DNA from: Syntrophaceae bacterium UBA1163
GTDB lineage: Bacteria; Desulfobacterota; BSN033; UBA1163
NCBI GenBank assembly: GCA_002311635.1
Contig: DBZJ01000114.1
Coordinates: 1-14,332, forward strand
Length of the DNA stretch: 14,332 nt
Direction of reading: 5' to 3'
Shown one piece after another: positions 1-6,964 of this stretch. Each line of letters starts with the position of its first letter. Position 1 is the first letter of the stretch. The position numbers and the translations under genes were made by a program. The notes beneath the pieces were generated by a model, which was given only the letters and a program-made list of their open reading frames with translations, ran no database searches and was not told where the DNA came from.

Positions 1-167
1 TAAATAAGGAGCATCAAGATGTTCGTAAGGCTTCCGCCCCTATTGATAATCAATTCGATCAGCTTGAAGATCTTATCCATCAGGAGGATGATCGTGAAGG
101 TCATCAGGCCGATGAAAAAGATGGGGAGAATCTCCTTCCAAATATAAAAGTAGAGGGTTTTTTTCAT
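1..167 (-). CDS. lptF: LptF/LptG-family (YjgP/YjgQ) permease, N-terminal fragment
   Basis: Only the first 55 codons are in the window; the gene continues past the left edge. The translation begins MKKTLYFYIWKEILPIFFIG and runs on with a hydrophobic helix, then a KIFKLIELIINRG stretch and the start of a second hydrophobic segment. This is typical of the N-terminus of LptF/LptG permeases, with a short basic start, TM1, a D-K-hydrophobic amphipathic stretch and TM2. The family forms the inner-membrane LptB2FG ABC exporter that moves lipopolysaccharide to the outer membrane, so a Gram-negative envelope is implied. An upstream ATG in another frame (near 181) meets a stop after five codons, so the start at 167 is preferred, although its Shine-Dalgarno is weak. 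LptF and LptG cannot be separated from this fragment. Confidence 0.72.
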   Translation of the reverse strand, partial: MKKTLYFYIWKEILPIFFIGLMTFTIILLMDKIFKLIELIINRGGSLTNILMLLI

Positions 168-217
168 AGGAATCTTGCCATGGGATAAACCCGCTTGCCG
201 GTAGGGACAGCCACACC

Positions 218-297
218 TATGCCGCTGAAGTATTCTACGGGACGGATGGAAGGTTGTCAAGGAAGGTCTTGAAAAGCTTGACCTATTCGGCGGCATA
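218..297. repeat. Imperfect inverted repeat upstream of the lptF-like gene
   Basis: TATGCCGCTGAA at 218-229 pairs with TTCGGCGGCATA at 286-297, with one G-T pair in 12 and a 56-nt loop. It lies in the 251-bp gap between the lptF-like start and the tRNA. There is no T-tract. It could be a structured leader of the minus-strand transcript or a chance or repeat-derived palindrome. No function is assigned. Confidence 0.3.
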
Positions 298-380
298 AAT
301 TTCTCCTGTTAAAGAGAATAGATTCCTCTCAAGGTCAACCCTGAGCGATTTATCCTTGGTTAGATAAGGAGTCGAAAGGG

Positions 381-409
381 TTGACAATTTAATATGAATG
401 GATTAGAAA
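381..409 (+). promoter_or_regulatory. Sigma70-type promoter for tRNA-fMet
   Basis: A perfect -35 box TTGACA (381-386) is followed, after a 17-nt spacer, by a -10-like TAGAAA (404-409). The expected transcription start falls at about 416, two or three bases before the mature tRNA 5' end at 419. This fits a strong stable-RNA promoter with almost no leader. Confidence 0.65.
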
Positions 410-418
410 TGATTAGAT

Positions 419-495
<77 letters not shown>

Positions 496-503
496 AAAAC
501 CTT

Positions 504-538
504 AAAGGACTTACGAATTTTTCGTAGGTCCTTTTTTT
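504..538 (+). terminator. Rho-independent terminator of tRNA-fMet
   Basis: A 14-bp stem, with arms 504-517 and 521-534, contains one G-T pair and closes a 3-nt loop. It is followed by a run of T to 538. It begins nine bases after the tRNA 3' end, and it separates the tRNA from the HdrD-like gene that starts at 593. Confidence 0.9.
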
Positions 539-592
539 CCTGATAGGAAAGAAACCACCACTGCCAAGTAATCTCGAATAAAGTGAGGCCCG

Positions 593-1714
593 ATGTTTGA
601 TTCCAGAAAAGTGAGAAGACAATTTGAAGAAGAGTGTACGGCCTGCGGCCTGTGTGTGGAGTGCTGTCCGATTGTTTCTCATACAGAACTTAAGGGCGCT
701 GATTCCAAGAAGATAATGGAAGAGATACTGGATTTATTTCAGCATAAGAAGATTGGAAGCCTGGCACGGACTCGGATTTATTCTTGCCTATATTGCAATA
801 CCTGCACAACGCATTGTCCAAAAGCCCTTTACCCCCCTCATGGTTTTTTCGTAGGCAAGGCGATTCTACAGGAACTTGGTGATCCTGTGCCAAAAGGTAT
901 TTCCTCGATTCTAAAATTCGTTGGAGGGCTCATCGAAAATGCCGTCACCTCTTTCCGGCAGGATCCTGAGAAGTCGGACTGTTTGATCACGGATGTCATA
1001 AAGAGAAGGGCGGAAACGTGTCAAACGGTCCTTTTCTCGAGCTGCTTTGCGCTGATCGAAGGGAAGGTGTTGAATACAACCGTAAAGATACTTCAGCGAA
1101 TCGATCCCGCCCTCAAGGTATTGGGAGGCTTCAATTATTGTTGCGGGGAACTCCACCTCATCGCCGGCAGGCCGGAGCAAGCGAAAATTCAGTTTGACAA
1201 GATGATCGAGGGGCTGAACACCCTTTCGCCGGAGCATGTGGTGATCTTCTGTCCGACCTGTAACATGAATTTTGAAGGACATCATCCGGATGCCAAATGG
1301 AAGCGGACTTTTATCACAGATTTTATTGCTGGGCATCTTGACAAGATAGGGCCTTTAAACAGGGTTGAGGCGACCGTCACGGTTCACGATCCGTGCCACT
1401 TCGTTCGAGGGGTAAAACCCGGCTCGGAATCGCCCAGGGAGATATTAAGCGCTATCCCTGGAGTAAAGATCGTAGAAATGGAAAATACGGGGAAAAACGC
1501 TTTGTCCTGCGGTGCGTACGCCTTGAACGGTGCCGTAAAGGCAGGGCTGGAGTTTCGGGACCGCAGATTAAACCAGGCCAAAGCCACGGGCGCCGATATT
1601 TTGAGCCTTTATTGTCCTGGCTGTCATATGGTTCTAGGGCCTGAGGGACCAAATAAATCTCTCAGGATTGAGTCCATCCTCAGCCTGCTGGGGGAGTCTT
1701 TAGGGATAAGGTAA
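593..1714 (+). CDS. Soluble HdrD/GlpC-like (Fe-S)-binding protein (two 4Fe-4S clusters plus two CCG domains)
   Basis: This is a 373-residue electron-transfer protein. Two ferredoxin-type motifs lie at the N-terminus: C15-x2-C18-x2-C21-x3-C25-P and C65-x2-C68-x2-C71-x3-C75-P. Two CCG (DUF224) modules of the HdrB/HdrD/GlpC type follow. The first is complete (FSSC ... YCCG ... CPTC). The second reads DPC ... SCG ... CPGC, so the first Cys of the CC pair is Ser. CCG domains in HdrB hold noncubane [4Fe-4S] clusters that reduce disulfides or relay electrons, so only the first module looks fully ligand-competent. No signal peptide or membrane segment is seen, which implies a cytoplasmic or partner-bound protein. 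GTGAGG precedes the ATG. No flavin or substrate subunit is adjacent, so the partner is unknown. It converges on the thioesterase gene with a 15-bp gap. The family call is firm; the physiological substrate is open. Confidence 0.88.
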   Translation: MFDSRKVRRQFEEECTACGLCVECCPIVSHTELKGADSKKIMEEILDLFQHKKIGSLARTRIYSCLYCNTCTTHCPKALYPPHGFFVGKAILQELGDPVPKGISSILKFVGGLIENAVTSFRQDPEKSDCLITDVIKRRAETCQTVLFSSCFALIEGKVLNTTVKILQRIDPALKVLGGFNYCCGELHLIAGRPEQAKIQFDKMIEGLNTLSPEHVVIFCPTCNMNFEGHHPDAKWKRTFITDFIAGHLDKIGPLNRVEATVTVHDPCHFVRGVKPGSESPREILSAIPGVKIVEMENTGKNALSCGAYALNGAVKAGLEFRDRRLNQAKATGADILSLYCPGCHMVLGPEGPNKSLRIESILSLLGESLGIR

Positions 1715-1729
1715 AAAAGCCCTGGAGTT

Positions 1730-2155
1730 TCACTCGCTGAGAAAGGGGAGTCGCTCCTCTTTTCGGTAGACGAGGGCCTGGCAAGAGGCGATCGGGTTGT
1801 TTCGGTCGTCAGACAACTTGATATCATAGACAGCCGTCCTATGGGTTCGGCTGAATTCTCTCGCCTCTGCAACGAGGATGCTGTTTGGGGAAGGTGAAGA
1901 GACATAGGTAACCGTCATGCTCAAAGCCACCGCGACGGTCCCATGGGAATTGGAGGCGGTTTCAAATGCCTCGTCGATCAGTGCAAAAAGCGCGCCGCCG
2001 TGGATGAAACCGAAGATATTCTCCATATCCGGGGTAAATTTCATTTCAACCTTGGAATACCCGTCCTCCAGATCTAAGAGTTTGATCCCGAACTTTTGAG
2101 CAAAAGGCTCCTCCGCCACTTTTCTGAAAATCGCTTCTTTCACTCTGTTGTCCAT
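1730..2155 (-). CDS. PaaI-type hotdog-fold acyl-CoA thioesterase
   Basis: The 141-residue length is normal for the 4HBT/PaaI family. The hallmark is the segment near residues 48-67: F-G-F-I-H-G-G-A-L-F-A-L-I-D-E-A-F-E-T-A. It contains the HGG loop that forms the oxyanion/CoA site and an acidic residue on the following helix that supplies the catalytic carboxylate. Later strands (residues ~75-135, with a V-T-Y-V motif and a closing Q-A-L-V-Y-R strand) complete the hotdog. Such enzymes release CoA from aromatic or medium-chain acyl thioesters in the cytoplasm, often as housekeeping. The substrate cannot be read from sequence. A clear GGAGGG Shine-Dalgarno precedes the ATG. It lies 25 bp downstream of the release-factor-like gene and is probably co-transcribed with it. 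Confidence 0.88.
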   Translation of the reverse strand: MDNRVKEAIFRKVAEEPFAQKFGIKLLDLEDGYSKVEMKFTPDMENIFGFIHGGALFALIDEAFETASNSHGTVAVALSMTVTYVSSPSPNSILVAEAREFSRTHRTAVYDIKLSDDRNNPIASCQALVYRKEERLPFLSE

Positions 2156-2180
2156 CGTCTTCCCTCCAGGGGGATCTTCT

Positions 2181-2549
2181 CTAATTCCACTCCGTCAGCT
2201 CTTTTTGAGATTTTCGCCTGAAACGTTTCTTCTCCGAACGGATCTTTTTTCCTTCCATCCTCTTTTCAACGGCGGAAAACGGAAGTGAGGTGGCTATCCG
2301 GCGCTTCTTCGGCCGATTTAGCTTGGCCAGACGCTCCCGAAGCCTATCAAAGGCGAGTTTCCGGTTTTCCGATTGGGACCGATGTTCAGTAGCGACCACC
2401 TTGATCCCAGAAGGCAAATGCGTTAGACGAATGGCCGTCTCAACCTTATTCTTCCTTTGACCTCCCGGTCCTCTTGAGCGGTAGGTCTCGATGACCACCT
2501 GCCCCCTCAGGATTTTGGGGTCGGTATCAAATTTCCGTTGTGCGGTCAT
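2181..2549 (-). CDS. GGQ-containing peptide chain release factor-like protein (RF-1 domain only)
   Basis: This protein of about 122 residues consists of the RF-1 catalytic domain. R-G-P-G-G-Q (GGQ near residues 29-31) is followed by K-x-E-T-A-I-R-L-x-H-x-P-S-G-I, then a very basic Lys/Arg-rich C-terminal tail. GGQ places a water at the ribosomal peptidyl-transferase centre to hydrolyse peptidyl-tRNA. The absence of any codon-recognition domain, plus the basic tail, matches codon-independent rescue factors such as ArfB/YaeJ and the C12orf65-like group. Substrate, such as stalled ribosomes, is inferred from that. ATG at 2549 is taken as the start; an in-frame GTG at 2555 is possible. Neither has a good Shine-Dalgarno. 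A repeat cluster fills the gap up to phoU. Confidence 0.82.
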   Translation of the reverse strand: MTAQRKFDTDPKILRGQVVIETYRSRGPGGQRKNKVETAIRLTHLPSGIKVVATEHRSQSENRKLAFDRLRERLAKLNRPKKRRIATSLPFSAVEKRMEGKKIRSEKKRFRRKSQKELTEWN

Positions 2550-2563
2550 TATCACTCGCTAAA

Positions 2564-2672
2564 AATGTCAAAGGTCAAATTTCCAATGCCAAAGGAATGT
2601 CAAAGATCAAACGCATTAATTTTGAAATTTGGGCTTTGGATTTGATTTGACATTTGGGTTTTAAAATTTGGG
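2564..2672. repeat. Intergenic AT-rich repeat cluster between phoU and the release-factor-like gene
   Basis: AATGTCAAAGGTCAAA (2564-2579) recurs at 2596-2611 with one change. The inverted form TTTGATTTGACATT lies at 2641-2654. AAATTTGGG occurs twice, at 2625-2633 and 2664-2672, the last copy ending two bases from the phoU stop codon. The whole cluster can fold as a long imperfect hairpin. It looks like a dispersed noncoding repeat inserted at the gene border rather than a protein-coding relic. It could act as an mRNA 3' end or stabiliser for the pst-phoU message. Confidence 0.6.
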
Positions 2673-2673
2673 T

Positions 2674-3357
2674 TCACGCCTCTTCTTCCTTCTTTTCATC
2701 CGCATGGTGCTTGATCACGAGGGCATCTACCATAAAGATCACATCTTCAGCGATATTCGTGGCATGGTCGGCAATTCTCTCCAGGCATCGGGCAACGATC
2801 ATCAGGTGGACGGCTCGATTGATGGCCTTTTGGTCGGACACCATATACGTGAGGAGCTCTCGCACCACCTGGTCATTTAATCCATCGACCAGATCATCCC
2901 TTTCACAAACGGAACGGGCCAGTTTAGAATCTCGATTTACAAAAGCATCTAAGACATCCTTGACCATCGTTTGGGCAATCTCAGCCATCCGGGGAATATC
3001 GATATAAGGTTTGAGCTGAGGTTCCTGGTTCAAGGAGATAGCTCGCTCGGCAATATTCACTGCCTGATCGCCCATTCTTTCGAGATCGGTGATGATCTTC
3101 ATCGCAGAGGTGATGAAGCGAAGGTCCGTTGCCATGGGCTGCCTTAACGCAAGAAGTCTCAGACACATATCATCGATGACGATTTCCATCTTGTTGATCC
3201 GATCTTCGAACCCGAACGTCTTCTGAGCGAGCTCCGAATCTCTGCGGACCAAGGATTGGACGGAATCACGGATGGCCTCTTCCACCGTCGCCGCCATCCT
3301 GAGTAAACTCTCTTTCAATTCTTCTAATTCCTTTTGAAAATGGGTTTCTGTTACCAT
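2674..3357 (-). CDS. phoU: PhoU phosphate-signalling / transport accessory protein
   Basis: The 227-residue all-helical protein has the usual PhoU length and the typical tandem three-helix-bundle layout (about residues 1-110 and 115-215). Characteristic stretches are visible: R-x-P-M-A-T-D-L-R-F-I, and the acidic metal-binding helices D-L-E-R-M-G-D-Q-A-V-N-I-A-E-R and L-E-R-I-A-D-H-A-T-N-I-A-E-D, one per repeat. PhoU sits on the cytoplasmic side. In well-studied bacteria it links the Pst transporter to the PhoR sensor kinase and limits phosphate uptake. No phoR or phoB is in this window. The start is supported by AAAGGAG eight bases upstream of the ATG. It is the last pst-type gene of the operon, 80 bp after pstB2. 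The acidic EKKEEEA tail is unremarkable. Confidence 0.95.
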   Translation of the reverse strand: MVTETHFQKELEELKESLLRMAATVEEAIRDSVQSLVRRDSELAQKTFGFEDRINKMEIVIDDMCLRLLALRQPMATDLRFITSAMKIITDLERMGDQAVNIAERAISLNQEPQLKPYIDIPRMAEIAQTMVKDVLDAFVNRDSKLARSVCERDDLVDGLNDQVVRELLTYMVSDQKAINRAVHLMIVARCLERIADHATNIAEDVIFMVDALVIKHHADEKKEEEA

Positions 3358-3437
3358 CGGTGATCTCCTTTCGCTGTCAGTAAGCCAAGAAATGCCCCCA
3401 CGCCGCGCGGCAACAGCCTGCCGCAGTTCAACACTGT

Positions 3438-4199
3438 CTAACCGAAACGCCCGGTCACGTAATCTTCAGTCCTCTGATCTGCGGGTTTGGTAAAGATTTG
3501 ATAAGCCGGTCCCACTTCAACGATTTCCCCGTTCAAAAAAAATCCTGCCCAATCCGCAACGCGTGAGGCCTGTTGAACGCTATGGGGCACCAGTATGATG
3601 GTATAGTCTTCTTTCAATTGGATGAGAGTCTCCTCGATGCTGGCTGTGGAGATAGGATCCAGTCCAGAACACGGCTCATCGAGCAGGAGAACCTCGGGTT
3701 CCAAAGCCAGGATGCGTGCGATGCAGAGACGCTGCTGTTGTCCCCCGGAGAGTCGAAGGGCCGAGGTATGCAAACGATCCTTGACCTCCTCCCAAAGCAC
3801 CGCTGATCTCAAAGCTTTTTCGACCGCTTCGCCTAAGCGCCTCTTAGAAATCATTTTGTTCAGCCTGAGACCATAAGCTACATTATCGAAGATGGACATG
3901 GGAAGAGGGGTTGGAAGATCAAAGACCATTCCGATGCGTCTCCTGAGATGAGTCAGGTCTAGCCCGGGATCATACACATTCATTCCATCTAAGAGAATGC
4001 TTCCGGTGTGATTGGCCCCCGGAATCAGGTCCGTTAAACGATTAAGGCTCTTAAGGAACGTCGTCTTTCCGCTCCGAGCCGGACCGAAGGCGGTGAATAT
4101 CTCCTTGGGCCGAATCCCGAGGTTGATATTCCTCAGGGCCGGGGTGGAGTCGTAATAGAAACTGAAATCGCTGGTAACGATTTTACTCCCTTGAGACAT
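3438..4199 (-). CDS. pstB: PstB-like phosphate ABC transporter ATPase, variant Q-loop (second copy)
   Basis: The 253-residue ABC ATPase has PstB-type ends (Y-Y near 15-16, final T-G-R-F-G). Its motifs are: Walker A G-P-A-R-S-G-K-T (39-46), unlike the usual GPSGCGKS; signature L-S-G-G-Q (150-154), canonical; Walker B with catalytic Glu (D174-E175); and H-loop His206 in V-P-H-S rather than V-T-H-N. The striking difference is the Q-loop. V-F-D-L-P-T-P-L-P places Asp94 (codon 3918-3920) where PstB normally has Gln in VFQxPNPFP. That Gln links the metal and attacking water to the membrane subunits. The protein is the partner of the upstream pstB1, not a recent duplicate. AGGAG precedes the ATG, which lies 9 bp after the pstA stop, so the two genes are clearly co-transcribed. 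Confidence 0.93.
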   Translation of the reverse strand: MSQGSKIVTSDFSFYYDSTPALRNINLGIRPKEIFTAFGPARSGKTTFLKSLNRLTDLIPGANHTGSILLDGMNVYDPGLDLTHLRRRIGMVFDLPTPLPMSIFDNVAYGLRLNKMISKRRLGEAVEKALRSAVLWEEVKDRLHTSALRLSGGQQQRLCIARILALEPEVLLLDEPCSGLDPISTASIEETLIQLKEDYTIILVPHSVQQASRVADWAGFFLNGEIVEVGPAYQIFTKPADQRTEDYVTGRFG

Positions 4200-4208
4200 A
4201 CCACTCCT

Positions 4209-5048
4209 CTATGTCCGATGCCGGATATACCGATTGATCAACCATTGAGCAATGATATTCACCATCAGGACGAGCAAAATCAAAGCCGCTCCGGTCCCAT
4301 ACGCCATCTTCATGGAGATCCCTTCTCTGGCGAGGATATAAAAATGGACGGACATGGTTCGACTGGGAGAGAAGAGGGATGTGGGCATGACCAGAGAGGA
4401 GCCGGCCGTTAGAATGATTGCAGCGGTTTCTCCGATACTCCTTCCAATACTCAGGAGGATACCCGTAAAGATGCCCGGCAAGGCGCTTGGGAGTACGACA
4501 CGGGTGATCGTCTGCCACCTCGTTCCGCCGAGAGAATAACTCACCTCACGGTAGGATGAGGGAATGGTTTTGATCGATTCTTCGGCCGTGCTGATGACGG
4601 TGGGCAAGATCATAGCCGCTAACGTTAATCCACCCGAAAGGATGGACCATCCCATGTTCAGCCGGATGACAAAAAAGACAAACCCGAACAGACCGAAGAT
4701 AATCGATGGCACTCCGGCGAGGCAGTCGGTTCCAAAACGAATTACACGGCTCGTCTTGCTTTCCCTCGTATATTCCCTCAGGAAGATGGCTGTACCCACT
4801 CCCAGAGGCGCACCTACGATGATCGCTACAGCGGTCAAGGCCACGGTTCCAACGATCGTGGTAAAGATACCGCCCTCCCGGCCCATATTTTTTGGAGAAT
4901 CGAGGAAGAAACCAAGGTGAAGGACAGGCAGTCCTTCTCTCAAGATTTGGAAGAGGATTAAGATCATCATTGCGATGGTCGATAAAGCCCCTATCCAGAT
5001 CAAGATTTTTGCAACGGACTGGGTCAGATATCGAGTGCGATTGATCAT
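4209..5048 (-). CDS. pstA: PstA phosphate ABC transporter permease
   Basis: The 279-residue inner-membrane permease has about six transmembrane helices. Its first is long, near residues 12-35. The ABC coupling (EAA) loop appears as E-E-S-I-K-T-I-P-S-S-Y-R-E, then S-L-G-G-T-R-W-Q-T-I. The usual A-L-G-A of PstA is S-L-G-G here, a small departure at the surface that contacts an ATPase Q-loop. Downstream, G-R-S-I-G-E-T-A-A-I is the expected PstA/PstC motif. With PstC it forms the phosphate channel. The ATG at 5048 shares a base with the pstC stop (TGATG), indicating translational coupling. An in-frame TTG at 5051 is also possible. Confidence 0.95.
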   Translation of the reverse strand: MINRTRYLTQSVAKILIWIGALSTIAMMILILFQILREGLPVLHLGFFLDSPKNMGREGGIFTTIVGTVALTAVAIIVGAPLGVGTAIFLREYTRESKTSRVIRFGTDCLAGVPSIIFGLFGFVFFVIRLNMGWSILSGGLTLAAMILPTVISTAEESIKTIPSSYREVSYSLGGTRWQTITRVVLPSALPGIFTGILLSIGRSIGETAAIILTAGSSLVMPTSLFSPSRTMSVHFYILAREGISMKMAYGTGAALILLVLMVNIIAQWLINRYIRHRT

Positions 5049-5896
5049 CAATGGACTCTCCTCCGCGAGAGAGAAATGGCCAGGGTATTCAAGGCCATAA
5101 TGATGAAGAAGAGAACCACCCCGGTTGCAAACAGGGCCTGCCGGTGATCCCCGGAAGCGTATCCCATTTCAATGCCGATATTTGTGGTGAGTGTCCTGGC
5201 GGAATCCAGGAAGGAGGTTGGCATTTTCACCGCATTTCCCAGGATCATGATCATGGCCATGGTCTCTCCGATGGCACGACCCATGCCTAAAATGACGCTG
5301 GCGACAACCCCAGATCTGGCAGCGGGTATCAAAACCCTCCAGATGGTCTGCCAGTGCGTTGCTCCCAATGCAAGCGCTCCTGCCTTATAGGTAGGCGGAA
5401 GAGCTTTTAAAGAGTCCTCTGAGATTGTGATAATGGTTGGGAGGATCATGAAGCCCAAGACAAGAGACCCCGCGAGGATGCTCAGGCCGGGTCCTCCGAA
5501 ATGGTTTTGAATCAACGGGACAAGGACAATCAGCCCCCAGAACCCATAGATGACGGAGGGAATGGCTGCCAGAAGCTGGATGGCGGGTCTCAGCAATAAT
5601 CCAACGGAAGGAGGGATCAACTCCGATAAAAAAATCGCACAGGCCAGTCCGAGAGGAATACCCAAGAGCAGGGCCCCAAACGTTACCCAGAAAGAGCTGA
5701 CGATCATCGGGAAGACGCCAAACAAACCTTTGCTTGGAATCCACTTTTCCCCGAGCAGAAATGCTTTGATCCCGATCTTCAAGATTAAAGGCAGTCCTTC
5801 TTTAAAAATGAAGAAGGTGATCAAGCCTAAAATGAAAATAGATGAGAAAGCGGTCAGAAGAAGTATCTTCTCAATGATTTTCTCTTTCATCGCCAT
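5048..5896 (-). CDS. pstC: PstC phosphate ABC transporter permease
   Basis: This is a 282-residue polytopic membrane protein. A basic N-terminus (K-E-K-I-I-E-K) is followed by TM1, then the PstC-typical short region W-I-P-S-K-G-L-F-G-V-F-P before the permease core. The core includes R-P-A-I-Q-L-L-A-A-I-P-S-V-I-Y-G-F-W-G. The EAA loop reads E-D-S-L-K-A-L-P-P-T-Y-K, then A-L-A-L-G-A-T-H-W-Q-T-I, canonical for the family. G-R-A-I-G-E-T-M-A follows. It pairs with PstA. The ATG at 5896 lies 8 bp after the pstS stop, with a second in-frame ATG two codons later. Neither shows a strong Shine-Dalgarno, so coupling to pstS translation is likely. Confidence 0.95.
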   Translation of the reverse strand: MAMKEKIIEKILLLTAFSSIFILGLITFFIFKEGLPLILKIGIKAFLLGEKWIPSKGLFGVFPMIVSSFWVTFGALLLGIPLGLACAIFLSELIPPSVGLLLRPAIQLLAAIPSVIYGFWGLIVLVPLIQNHFGGPGLSILAGSLVLGFMILPTIITISEDSLKALPPTYKAGALALGATHWQTIWRVLIPAARSGVVASVILGMGRAIGETMAMIMILGNAVKMPTSFLDSARTLTTNIGIEMGYASGDHRQALFATGVVLFFIIMALNTLAISLSRRRVH

Positions 5897-5904
5897 GTAT
5901 CTGT

Positions 5905-6696
5905 TTAATCGGGTTCTTGAAGCACCGGCACAAGACCTTCTTTTAAGAGCAATTTCTGAGCGGGTGGGCTCAAAACGAAATCTAAGAAGGATTTTGCCGC
6001 CCCAGCCGGTTCCCCGTTAAATACGAAGAGGAAAGGTCGGACCAACGTATACTTTCTGTTATATACATTCCTCAAATTGGGTTCGACCCCTGAGATCGTC
6101 ACTGCTTTTACTTGGTCATTGACCAAGCCCAAGGAGATATATCCGATGGCTTTGGGGTCAGTGGCTATGACCTGTCGCACTGCACCGTTTGAATCCTGGA
6201 CTAAGGCTCCGAGATTGATATCCTCTTTTCGCATTACAAATTTCTGGAAGGATTCTCTTGTTCCCGAACCCTCCTCCCGGGTGACGATGTCGATGGGACG
6301 GTTGGATCCGCCTAACTCCTTCCAATTCTGTATTTTTCCGGAAAAAGCATTTCTGATCTGATCCAATGAAAGATTCTCTATTGGATTTAGGGGGTGAACG
6401 ATGACGGCAATAGCATCCTTTGCGATGGTGACTGTATAAAGCTTGTTCTCGTCGCCTATGAGATTGCGTGAGGACATCCCGATGTGTGCGGCACGAGTAA
6501 TGACAGCCTCTATCCCTGCCGTAGACCCGCCACCCTGAACATAGATATGGGATTCAGGATGACGGGACATATATTCTTCGGCTAATAATTCAGCAAAGGG
6601 CTCAACGGAAGTGGAGCCTGCCACCGTGATTCCTGCCTTGGATCTTTGGCAACCCATGGGGAACAAAATGAATAGAAGGAGAAAAAGAAATCCCAA
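5905..6696 (-). CDS. pstS: PstS periplasmic phosphate-binding lipoprotein (start uncertain)
   Basis: The mature part is a clear PstS. It has T-V-A-G-S-T-S-V-E-P-F near residues 24-34, G-G-G-S-T-A-G-I-E-A-V, and E-E-G-S-G-T-R-E-S-F, the loops that hold phosphate through main-chain and Ser/Thr contacts. A lipobox-like F-P-M-G-C puts the acylated Cys at 16 when the TTG at 6696 is used, giving 263 residues, normal for the family. AGGAA lies about 8 bases upstream of that TTG. However, the resulting signal peptide has no basic n-region, and its first codons come from a repeat. The frame stays open upstream through the repeat tract to an ATG at 6972, which overlaps the pstB1 end and follows AGGAAG, and further to 7041. 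A CTG start near 6750 is another option. The gene is certain; the start is not. Confidence 0.88.
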   Translation of the reverse strand: MGFLFLLLFILFPMGCQRSKAGITVAGSTSVEPFAELLAEEYMSRHPESHIYVQGGGSTAGIEAVITRAAHIGMSSRNLIGDENKLYTVTIAKDAIAVIVHPLNPIENLSLDQIRNAFSGKIQNWKELGGSNRPIDIVTREEGSGTRESFQKFVMRKEDINLGALVQDSNGAVRQVIATDPKAIGYISLGLVNDQVKAVTISGVEPNLRNVYNRKYTLVRPFLFVFNGEPAGAAKSFLDFVLSPPAQKLLLKEGLVPVLQEPD

Positions 6697-6844
6697 ATTC
6701 CAAATTCCTGCCTTCGCCGGAGCGTTCTGTTTACAGAACGTAGGCTTCAGGTGCGTTTGCCCATTTTCTGGGTTCAGCGCAAGAGACAGGCTACGCGCAG
6801 GCAGGCCAAATTCCAAATAAATTCCAAATACAAAATTCCAATGG
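6691..6844. repeat. Mosaic of dispersed-repeat modules at the 5' end of pstS
   Basis: AAATTCC-type units flank the tract: CCCAAATTCCAAATTCCTG at 6692-6710, and CCAAATTCCAAATAAATTCC with further copies to about 6840. Between them is a perfect 8-bp hairpin, CGTTCTGT/ACAGAACG (6723-6740), preceded by CCTGCCTTCGCCGGAG, and a GCAGGCAGG module (6799-6807). None of this resembles PstS coding sequence, yet it stays open in the pstS frame. It reads as nested noncoding repeats inserted between pstB1 and the pstS lipobox. A coding role is not supported. Confidence 0.6.
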
Positions 6845-6852
6845 CCAAAACG

Positions 6853-6902
6853 CCCCTCACCCTTCCCCTCTCCCCTGGGGGGAGAGGGATAGGGTGAAGG
6901 GG
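6853..6902. repeat. Strong REP-like palindrome (CCCTCACCC...GGGTGAAGGGG) between pstB1 and pstS
   Basis: CCCCTCACCC begins the left arm (6853-6875), and the right arm (6879-6902) is its near-exact complement, with two mismatches and one bulged base. Only three bases separate the arms. This motif class (CCCTCACCC...CCCTCTCCC) is a widely dispersed bacterial palindrome. When translated it gives the well-known spurious peptide T-P-S-P-Y-P-S-P-P-R-G-E-G. There is no T-tract, so it is not a classical terminator. In RNA the GC-rich hairpin could stall RNase or ribosomes between pstB1 and pstS. Confidence 0.75.
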
Positions 6903-6964
6903 TCCGTTGCAATGCGGATGAGATTTCTTTGTTACTTGATGTTTTGAATTTGGTGTTTTTTCGA

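Noticed and set aside
6691..6902. CRISPR array or phase-variation tract at the pstS 5' end
   Set aside because: Units are short, irregular and nested, with no uniform spacers, and there is no simple homopolymer or short tandem run that would change frame.
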